In this document: piece after piece, positions 1-4,639 of the stretch
How positions within the stretch are numbered: the stretch's first letter is position 1
How the letters are laid out: every line of letters begins with the position of its first letter
Origin: Sedimentisphaerales bacterium
GTDB lineage: Bacteria > Planctomycetota > Phycisphaerae > Sedimentisphaerales > Anaerobacaceae
DNA length: 7,268 nt
NCBI GenBank assembly: GCA_016933985.1
Contig: JAFGTU010000036.1
Coordinates: 1-7,268, forward strand
Direction: 5' to 3'
Made by a program: the position numbers and the translations under genes
The notes under the pieces: model-generated
The model's input: only the letters and a program-made list of their open reading frames with translations
Database searches by the model: none
Told to the model about the DNA's origin: nothing

Positions 1-465
1 GGGGCGAAGGTGGGGGATTGTATTTGCGTGACCGGCTCGCTGGGCGGGTCGGGGCACGGCAGGCATTTGGAGTTCGAGCCGAGGGTTAGAGAGGCGATGC
101 TGATTGCCGGGACGGTGAAGGTTAACTCGATGATTGATATCAGCGACGGGTTGAGCAGCGATCTGAACCGAATTTGCGCGCAGAGCGGAGTTGGGGCGAT
201 TATTAGGGCTGGGTCGATACCAATATCCGACGAGGCTAAAAGGAATGAGGATCCGCTTGGCTCGTCGCTTAACGACGGCGAGGATTTTGAGCTGCTGTTT
301 ACTCTTTTGCCGCAAGAGTGCGAGAATTTGTTAGAATGTTGGGAGGGACCGATTGCGATTACGAAGATTGGCACGATTACCGATACGCAGAAAATGCAGA
401 TAAGGATGGGTGACGGCGAGGTTCGGGACTTGCATGCCAAGGGGTACGACCATTTGAAGGATTGA
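1..465 (+). CDS. thiL: Thiamine-monophosphate kinase, C-terminal part (5' truncated by window edge)
   Basis: This is the C-terminal half of ThiL, the cytoplasmic kinase that phosphorylates thiamine monophosphate to thiamine diphosphate in the last step of thiamine cofactor synthesis. The frame is open from base 1, so the start lies outside the window; 154 residues are visible, against about 310-340 for the whole family. Diagnostic ThiL segments appear in order. The first is a GD-x-I-x-VTG-x-LG-x-S-x-x-G stretch at bases 10-57. The second is MIDISDGLSSDL at bases 130-165, the ISDG motif of the AIR-synthase C-terminal domain. The third is LNDGEDFELLFTL at bases 268-306, which matches the conserved GEDxELLF block. 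The C-terminal ITKIGTIT strand also fits. The gene ends 26 bases before the lipoprotein gene on the same strand. The family assignment is secure; only the N-terminal ATP-binding half is unseen. Confidence 0.95.
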   Translation, partial: GAKVGDCICVTGSLGGSGHGRHLEFEPRVREAMLIAGTVKVNSMIDISDGLSSDLNRICAQSGVGAIIRAGSIPISDEAKRNEDPLGSSLNDGEDFELLFTLLPQECENLLECWEGPIAITKIGTITDTQKMQIRMGDGEVRDLHAKGYDHLKD

Positions 466-491
466 AGAACAGTGTTATGGAGGTATGAATT

Positions 492-1934
492 ATGAGAAGT
501 CGATGTCTGGTTGGATTGATGAGCGTGATTGCGGTTTTGGCTCTGGTTGTGGCGGCCTGTGCGGAAAATAAGGCGGGGGGAAGTCCGGTTGTGCCGGCTG
601 TCAATGCCGAGGGGTATATCAGCATTCCGCTGAGCGGTGATTATGATTTTCAGAAGGTGGGTGTCGGGGATTTGGATGGGGACGGGGCTTATGAGTATGT
701 TATCAAGCAGCCTAACTTCAATACGGATCCATACCAGCAGCCGGGGTATTGGAAGAAGAGCACGACGACGTATAAGCTTGAGGCGTATCGGCTGGACGGG
801 ACGATGCTTTGGCGCTACGATATGGGGTGGTCGATCGAGGCTGGGATTTGGTATTCGCCGTGGATTGTTTATGACGTGGACGGCGACGGCAGGGCGGAGG
901 TGTATTGCAAGGCGGGCGAGGGGGACCCGCGGGACGAAAAGGGGCTTGTCCAGACGGGGCCTGAGTACCTGGTGAAGCTCGACGGGCGGACGGGGAAGAT
1001 AGTGAATAAGATTGCGTGGCTCAGCAGGGATGGGTATCCGGATTACAACTACTACTGCCGGAATTTTCTTACGGTTGCGTATCTCGACGGTAAGAAGCCG
1101 TCGCTAATTATGCAGCGGGGGACATATAACCTGATTAAGACGCAGGCGCTGGACAAGGATTTCAAGCAGATATGGTATTGGGAATCGCCGCAGGAGCAGA
1201 AGAAGTACGCCGGGCAGGGTTCTCACGGCTTGATATCGGCGGACGTCGATGGGGACGGTCGGGATGAGCTGGTGATTGGGGCGGCCGTTATCGACGACAA
1301 CGGGAAGGGGCTCTGGACTCTGGAGATGGGGCATCCTGATGTCTGCTACTGTGCGGATATCGACCCTGATAATCCTGGTCTGGAAGTATTTTACGGGTTC
1401 GAGACACGGCAGGAGACCGATGGGATATGCGTTGTCGATGCTAAGACCGGGCGCAAGCTTTGGACTCATAAGAAGCGGACGCGTCATGTTCACGGGCAGG
1501 GGATGGCGGCGGATATTTTGGCGGAGTATCCGGGTATGGAGGTCTTTAGCGGAGAGCGTGATCTCAAGGAGCGTTGGCTTTACAGCTCGCAGGGCAAACT
1601 GATTGAGTTTAGCGAGACGGGGGCGCTTAGTCCGCGTCCGGTATGGTGGGATGGCGACCCGCAGAAGGAAGTCGTGGTCAATGGGGCGATTCGGGACTGG
1701 GGGGGCGAAGCTATTCAGCCTGTTAAGGGCCAGGTTGTGCTGGTTGTTGATTGCCTGGGGGATTTTCGCGAGGAGGTTATTACGAGCCTCGAGGGAGAGC
1801 TGCGGATTTACACAACCAATATCTCGACTTCCGAGAGCCGGACGCCCTTGATGCAGGATCGTCAGTATCGTCTGGGGATTGTTGCCCAGACGATGGGTTA
1901 TTACTACCCGGCTCAGTTGGGGCTTGGTAATTGA
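492..1934 (+). CDS. PL11-like rhamnogalacturonan lyase lipoprotein, lacking the N-terminal domain
   Basis: This is a 480-residue predicted lipoprotein resembling PL11 rhamnogalacturonan lyases (YesW/YesX type), which cut rhamnogalacturonan I of pectin by beta-elimination using an eight-bladed calcium-rich propeller. The start at 492 is supported by GGAGG at 479-483, 8 bases upstream. Residues 1-23 form a signal peptide with lipobox V20-A-A-C23. DxDGDG calcium-type turns appear near residues 61-65 (LDGDG), 128-132 and 251-256. Other family-like blocks follow in the expected order: GPEYLVKLDGRTGK (156-169), VAYLDGKKPSLIMQRG (195-210), AGQGSH (240-245), DPDNPGLEVF (291-300), GQGMAADILAEYPGMEVF (335-352), WWDGDPQKE (385-393), and a C-terminal LGDFREEV...LRIYTT block (422-442). 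Typical family members have an extra N-terminal beta-domain and about 600 residues; here the propeller starts soon after the signal. Some positions differ from my memory of the family (GSHG for GNHN, GHPD for HGDA), so activity on rhamnogalacturonan is inferred. Confidence 0.82.
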   Translation: MRSRCLVGLMSVIAVLALVVAACAENKAGGSPVVPAVNAEGYISIPLSGDYDFQKVGVGDLDGDGAYEYVIKQPNFNTDPYQQPGYWKKSTTTYKLEAYRLDGTMLWRYDMGWSIEAGIWYSPWIVYDVDGDGRAEVYCKAGEGDPRDEKGLVQTGPEYLVKLDGRTGKIVNKIAWLSRDGYPDYNYYCRNFLTVAYLDGKKPSLIMQRGTYNLIKTQALDKDFKQIWYWESPQEQKKYAGQGSHGLISADVDGDGRDELVIGAAVIDDNGKGLWTLEMGHPDVCYCADIDPDNPGLEVFYGFETRQETDGICVVDAKTGRKLWTHKKRTRHVHGQGMAADILAEYPGMEVFSGERDLKERWLYSSQGKLIEFSETGALSPRPVWWDGDPQKEVVVNGAIRDWGGEAIQPVKGQVVLVVDCLGDFREEVITSLEGELRIYTTNISTSESRTPLMQDRQYRLGIVAQTMGYYYPAQLGLGN

Positions 1935-1948
1935 TTATTGATAATTGA
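1930..1948. repeat. Short AT-rich dispersed repeat, copy 1 (ATTGATTATTGATAA core)
   Basis: Bases 1930-1944 read ATTGATTATTGATAA and continue as TTGA. The same 15 bases recur exactly at 3473-3487. The unit is internally repetitive (ATTGAT-TATTGATAA). Copy 1 overlaps the TGA stop codon (1932-1934) of the lyase-like gene, so the repeat itself supplies that stop. It is AT-rich in an otherwise G-rich neighbourhood. It may be a member of an intergenic dispersed family, but two copies in one window cannot establish this. Confidence 0.5.
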
Positions 1949-1999
1949 CTATTTGTCCCGCTTCGCCGGGTCTGTGTCGGGGATATTGGTTGTTTCGCA

Positions 2000-2452
2000 A
2001 TGGTCGTGGCTTTTGACACTGTTTCAAGTTCGCCGGAGGAGACGATTGAGATGGGGCGAAGGATAGGGCGAGGGCTCCGAGGCGGGGAGGTGATAGGTCT
2101 TTGCGGGGCTTTGGGCAGTGGAAAGACTCATCTCGTCAAGGGTATCGCGGCTGGCGCCGGGGCGGCGGATTGCGGGCAGGTCACCAGTCCGACATTTGTC
2201 ATAGTCAATGAGTATGCCGGTCGGCTGGAGATCTATCATATAGATGCTTATCGGCTGCATTCCGCTGCGGAGTTCGAGATGATCGGGTTCGATGATTATT
2301 GCCATGCGGGGTCGGTTGTCCTTATCGAATGGGCCGACAAGGTCGAATCGATTCTGCGGGGTATTGATCATATTATTATAGAGCTTGAACACGCTGGGGA
2401 GACTAAGAGAGGCATACACATCAGGAATCTACCCGATTATATCGGCTGTTGA
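2000..2452 (+). CDS. tsaE: tRNA threonylcarbamoyladenosine biosynthesis ATPase TsaE
   Basis: This is TsaE (YjeE family), the small P-loop ATPase that works with TsaD and TsaB to transfer threonylcarbamoyl to A37 of ANN-decoding tRNAs in the cytoplasm. The 150-residue length is normal for the family. The Walker A motif is G36-A-L-G-S-G-K-T43. The family SPTF motif is at 63-66 and is followed by NEY at 70-72. HIDAYRL lies at 80-86 (family HxDxYRL), and the Walker-B-like strand VVLIEWADKV at 106-115 carries the conserved E-W pair. The ATG at 2000 has only a weak purine-rich stretch about 16 bases upstream, so translation may depend on the preceding gene or the start may be slightly different. 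The gene lies 65 bases after the lyase-like gene. In several Planctomycetota thiL and tsaE are close neighbours, as far as I recall. Confidence 0.95.
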   Translation: MVVAFDTVSSSPEETIEMGRRIGRGLRGGEVIGLCGALGSGKTHLVKGIAAGAGAADCGQVTSPTFVIVNEYAGRLEIYHIDAYRLHSAAEFEMIGFDDYCHAGSVVLIEWADKVESILRGIDHIIIELEHAGETKRGIHIRNLPDYIGC

Positions 2453-2631
2453 GAGGCAATCCGCCGTAGCCAGCGGCATTTGTGATTAGCCGCTTAGAGC
2501 GTGGAGAAGAGGCTAATTCCTCAAGCTGATTGGCTTTTATATAAACATTGTGCTATTTGAATTGGCGGCGGGAGGGGCGAATTATTTTTGCGGCTATTTT
2601 GAGGGGGTAATTTTGTTTCCTATATTTTGGT
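2453..2631. other. Non-coding stretch after tsaE with competing hairpins
   Basis: No convincing gene is visible between tsaE and the structured element at 2632. Two inverted repeats share bases and so exclude each other. AGCGGC (2472-2477) pairs with GCCGCT (2489-2494), while ATTAGCC (2485-2491) pairs with GGCTAAT (2511-2517). The second form could alternatively give way to an inner CGCT/AGCG stem (2491-2494 with 2498-2501). A four-base AAGC/GCTT stem at 2523-2536 followed by TTATAT may be a weak terminator for the tsaE transcript. A TTGGCT (2530-2535) and TATTTG (2554-2559) pair spaced by 18 bases is a poor promoter match that I do not call. Confidence 0.35.
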
Positions 2632-2718
2632 TGGACACTTAGTACGGGGCCTGGAAAAGAGGTTCCGTAGCGTTTTCGGACGCGGGACTTTGAAGTCCTA
2701 TTGTCCGGGAGGTGTCCG
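2632..2718 (+). ncRNA. Candidate structured RNA: four-way junction upstream of the pilin genes
   Basis: Manual folding gives four stems that tile this 87-base stretch. P1 pairs 2632-2640 with 2710-2718 (9 pairs, of which GGACAC with GTGTCC is a perfect six-pair core). P2 pairs 2643-2652 with 2660-2669 (10 pairs including two G-U, loop GGAAAAG). P3 begins at the very next base and pairs 2670-2674 with 2679-2683, closing a UUCG tetraloop. P4 pairs 2684-2689 with 2694-2699 (core GGACT/AGTCC, loop TTGA). A ten-base single strand (2700-2709) closes the junction. The abutting P2, P3 and P4 stems resemble a compact multi-helix RNA. I recognise no known riboswitch or ribozyme consensus in it. It lies about 200 bases before the major pilin start, so it could be a leader, a small RNA or chance folding. 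Confidence 0.35.
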
Positions 2719-2725
2719 CAAGAGA

Positions 2726-2809
2726 ATGTTGAAGTATCTTAGTTGTTTGTTGTGTTGCGTTGTTGTTTTTTTTGGAGGATTCGGAGTTCATAGAAGGTTG
2801 TGCGGGTAG
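2726..2809 (+). CDS. Doubtful hydrophobic micro-ORF, 27 residues
   Basis: An ATG at 2726 opens a 27-codon frame ending at a TAG at 2807-2809. The product has one charged residue at the start, then a hydrophobic, cysteine-containing stretch (residues about 5-17, LSCLLCCVVVFFG), then HRR near the end. It would be a single membrane-spanning or signal-like peptide. GGGAGG at 2707-2712 lies 13 bases upstream, which is longer than ideal spacing, and it overlaps the 3' strand of the candidate P1 helix at 2710-2718. The same frame also opens upstream at a TTG (2627), which would give 60 residues, but that start has no ribosome site and would run through the folded region. No family is recognised. It may simply be chance. 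Confidence 0.2.
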   Translation: MLKYLSCLLCCVVVFFGGFGVHRRLCG

Positions 2810-2817
2810 TTAAGTAT

Positions 2818-2838
2818 TGTATCGATTAGGTCGATACA
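2818..2838. promoter_or_regulatory. Perfect 8-bp dyad upstream of the major pilin (operator or leader hairpin)
   Basis: TGTATCGA (2818-2825) and TCGATACA (2831-2838) are exact reverse complements around a five-base TTAGG centre. The dyad ends 86 bases before the chosen pilin start. Immediately downstream is TGGTATCGT (2839-2847), which fits a TGnTATnnT extended -10 shape, so the dyad would cover the -35 region as an operator would. As RNA it would instead be a short stable hairpin in the pilin leader. No T-tract follows, so it is not an intrinsic terminator. The role is inferred. Confidence 0.4.
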
Positions 2839-2924
2839 TGGTATCGTGAGGAGAACTGTTACATTGGATGTTGTTCGTCCTTGAAACGTTAAGAAACAAT
2901 TTTAGTGAGAAAAGGGGTATGAAA

Positions 2925-3347
2925 ATGAAAAGCGGCTTTACATTGGTTGAAATCCTGATCGTGGTGGTCATTCTCGGTATCCTTGCGGCTATTGTGATTC
3001 CTCAGTTTACCGAGGCGAGCACCGAGGCGAAAACTTCAAGCCTTTGCACGGACCTTCAGACGATGCGTTCGCAGATCGAGCTGTACAAGATTCAGCACAA
3101 CGATGCTCTGCCCAGCGCCGCAGCGGTAGGCTTTGTCGCAGCCTTGACGGGCCAGACGGATATTGCCGGAGCGGCCGGGACCGACTATGGTCCATATTTG
3201 CAGAAGATTCCGACGAACCAGTTTAATGACAGCTCGACTATTCGAATTGACGGTGCTGCCGCCGGTGCAGGGACAGATGGCTGGCAGTTCGATACCGCGA
3301 CAGGCGGTTTTTATGCGGACGACAGTGCTGCACACGCGGCTCTCTAA
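2925..3347 (+). CDS. GspG-like major (pseudo)pilin
   Basis: This is a 140-residue type IV pilin/type II pseudopilin of the GspG kind, the main shaft subunit inserted in the inner membrane and assembled after leader cleavage. The short leader MKSG4 is followed by F5-T-L-V-E9, the prepilin peptidase site with the conserved Glu5 of the mature protein, then a hydrophobic helix to about residue 28 (ILIVVVILGILAAIVIPQF). The globular part keeps GspG-like landmarks: YGPYLQKIPTNQFN (88-101) and GWQFDTATGGFYADDS (119-134). AAGGGG (2912-2917) is 7 bases before the ATG at 2925 but only 1 before an in-frame ATG at 2919, so 2925 is preferred. An in-frame ATG at 2868 would add a non-pilin extension and has no ribosome site. 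A strong terminator follows, so the gene is probably its own transcription unit. Whether it serves a T4P or T2SS-like machine cannot be told here. Confidence 0.93.
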   Translation: MKSGFTLVEILIVVVILGILAAIVIPQFTEASTEAKTSSLCTDLQTMRSQIELYKIQHNDALPSAAAVGFVAALTGQTDIAGAAGTDYGPYLQKIPTNQFNDSSTIRIDGAAAGAGTDGWQFDTATGGFYADDSAAHAAL

Positions 3348-3425
3348 GAATTTAATAGAACGTGCCGTGCATTATTACAGTTGATTGCCGCGCACGTCTG
3401 TGGAAATCGCAGGAATGCAATTCAA

Positions 3426-3470
3426 GGCTGGCCATGCTGGGTATATACCGACAGGTGGCCAGCCTCTTTT
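3426..3470 (+). terminator. Intrinsic terminator after the major pilin
   Basis: GGCTGGCCA (3426-3434) and TGGCCAGCC (3456-3464) form a perfect GC-rich nine-pair stem, followed at once by TCTTTTAT. The 21-base loop can itself fold: CTG/CAG (3437-3439 with 3452-3454) and GGT/ACC (3440-3442 with 3447-3449), the latter within the palindrome GGTATATACC. This gives a long, slightly bulged hairpin. It lies 78 bases after the pilin stop and 55 before the next chosen start, separating the major pilin transcript from the minor pilin run. Confidence 0.85.
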
Positions 3471-3472
3471 AT

Positions 3473-3497
3473 ATTGATTATTGATAAATGATTATTG
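3473..3497. repeat. Short AT-rich dispersed repeat, copy 2
   Basis: ATTGATTATTGATAA at 3473-3487 is identical to 1930-1944, and TGATTATTG is repeated once more at 3489-3497. It begins directly after the T-tract of the pilin terminator and ends 28 bases before the next pilin start. Its AT-richness could also serve as a promoter region for the minor pilin run, though no clear -35/-10 pair is seen. Confidence 0.5.
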
Positions 3498-3524
3498 TGC
3501 TGGGAGGCGCGAGGCAGAAAGACT

Positions 3525-3962
3525 ATGGACAACATACTGCACAGCAAACGTAAGGGATTTTCTTTGGCTGAGGCGATGATGGCTACTGTTGTGCTGGGCA
3601 TCGCTGCGGCCGGCGTTCTGTTGCCGTTTACAGCGGGTGCGGCGGCGCGTGCGGAGGGGGGGCGCCGGAGTTTGGCTTCAGGTTTGGCTGCGGAGCTTGT
3701 CGAGCAGATAATCCGGACGGATTTTGATGCAATAATCACAAACTATGGCGGATACGTTGAGGCTGAAGGCCACGTCAAAGACGCCGGCGGGGTGGAGTTT
3801 GCCGATTCGAGGTATGCCAAGCTCAGCAGGTCTGCGAGCTGTGAGTATGTTTATTTGCCGGAGGAGAGCGGCGCAGCGGATCCGAGATTCATCCTGGTTA
3901 CCGTCAGGGTGTGTTACAACGGCAAAGAAATCGAAAAGGTGGACAGGCTTGTGAGCCAATAA
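3525..3962 (+). CDS. Minor pilin, PilV/GspI-like
   Basis: This is a 145-residue prepilin-type protein and the first gene of the minor pilin run. The leader contains basic residues (SKRKG11) and is followed by F12-S-L-A-E16, which fits the prepilin peptidase site with Glu5 present. The hydrophobic helix then runs to about residue 40 (AMMATVVLGIAAAGVLLPF), with a small, polar globular part after it. The ATVVLGIAAAGVLLPFTAGA segment and the following LASGLAAELVEQI helix are typical of PilV/GspI-type minor pilins in this kind of bacterium. The ATG at 3525 is preceded by GAGG (3511-3514) at 10 bases. A TTG at 3495 in the same frame is less likely because it sits inside the dispersed repeat. The stop is 5 bases before the next gene, so translational coupling is likely. 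The exact I versus H type is uncertain from sequence alone. Confidence 0.85.
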   Translation: MDNILHSKRKGFSLAEAMMATVVLGIAAAGVLLPFTAGAAARAEGGRRSLASGLAAELVEQIIRTDFDAIITNYGGYVEAEGHVKDAGGVEFADSRYAKLSRSASCEYVYLPEESGAADPRFILVTVRVCYNGKEIEKVDRLVSQ

Positions 3963-3967
3963 GGCCA

Positions 3968-4618
3968 ATGGGAAGAGCAAAACGATTATCATCTGATTCG
4001 GGTGGCAAGGGCTTTACTCTTGTTGAGCTGCTGGTTGCTCTTTCTGTTTCGAGCATCGTTTTGGCGGCGGTGGCGACGCTGGCCTACGCGATGAGTTCGG
4101 CCAATGACTCGACGGACGATACAAGCGTCAAGCAGGCTCAAGTTCGGTATGCGACTTTGCGTCTTTCGGAATTGCTTCGGCACAGCAAGCTAATATGCTT
4201 TGCGGGTCCGGATGATTTTGCGGTTTGGCGGGGCGACGATAATGGGAACGGGCAAATCAATGCCAGTGAGCTGGTCCTTGTTGAGAAGGGCTCAAGCGGA
4301 GGGCATTTACAGCTTTGCGATTTTCCCGTTGCGGGGAGCGATCCGGTTGTCGCTCTAAGCTCCATCCAGGCGTATTCAACGAGCTGGTGGCTGTCGGCGG
4401 GTTTGAGTATTCGTCGGACGACGTTGATAGGGCAGTGCAGCAATATGGAATTCAGCTTTGACGCATTGCCTCCGTGGGCGAGGTTTGTGAATGTTTCTTT
4501 TGAGCTTTTCGAGAACGGCTTTTCGAGGGAGTACGAGATAAGCGGTTATGTTCGAGGCTGGGGCGGGAACCTGCTCAACGCAGCAGGCGACGCTCTTGTT
4601 CTTATCGACGACGATTAG
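3968..4618 (+). CDS. Minor pilin, PilW/GspJ-like, with an EF-hand-like loop
   Basis: This is a 216-residue prepilin-type protein. After a 15-residue leader ending in GGKG15 comes F16-T-L-V-E20 with Glu5, then a hydrophobic helix to about residue 41 (LLVALSVSSIVLAAVATLA). The following ALxQAQxRYxxLRLSELLRHS-like helix and the larger globular part suit PilW/GspJ, the third minor subunit of the pilus tip complex. Residues 90-101 read DDNGNGQINASE and match a 12-residue EF-hand calcium loop in spacing: D90, N92, N94, Q96 backbone, N98 and E101. The ATG at 3968 lies 5 bases after the previous stop, with only AAGG overlapping that stop as a ribosome site, which suggests coupled translation. The next gene starts 21 bases after the TAG. 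Confidence 0.85.
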   Translation: MGRAKRLSSDSGGKGFTLVELLVALSVSSIVLAAVATLAYAMSSANDSTDDTSVKQAQVRYATLRLSELLRHSKLICFAGPDDFAVWRGDDNGNGQINASELVLVEKGSSGGHLQLCDFPVAGSDPVVALSSIQAYSTSWWLSAGLSIRRTTLIGQCSNMEFSFDALPPWARFVNVSFELFENGFSREYEISGYVRGWGGNLLNAAGDALVLIDDD

Positions 4619-4639
4619 TTGCAGACCATAGGACAGAAG

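Noticed and set aside
1957..1970. CCCG/CGGG hairpin between the lyase-like gene and tsaE as a terminator
   Set aside because: The stem has only four pairs, its loop CTTCGC is not a closed UUCG tetraloop, and no T-tract follows.
2575..2595. Sigma-54 promoter (GGCGAATTATTTTTGC) upstream of the major pilin
   Set aside because: The GG-GC spacing is two bases too long and the GGCAC half is poor.
2766..2773. Run of eight T as a terminator tail
   Set aside because: No stable hairpin lies directly upstream; the preceding bases are GT-rich and do not pair.
2868..2924. Upstream ATG at 2868 as the major pilin start
   Set aside because: It lacks a ribosome site and would add 19 residues before a normal short pilin leader; AAGGGG points to 2925.
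3360..3397. ACGTGC/GCACGT inverted repeat after the major pilin
   Set aside because: Only six pairs around a 26-base loop, with the much stronger terminator downstream explaining the region.
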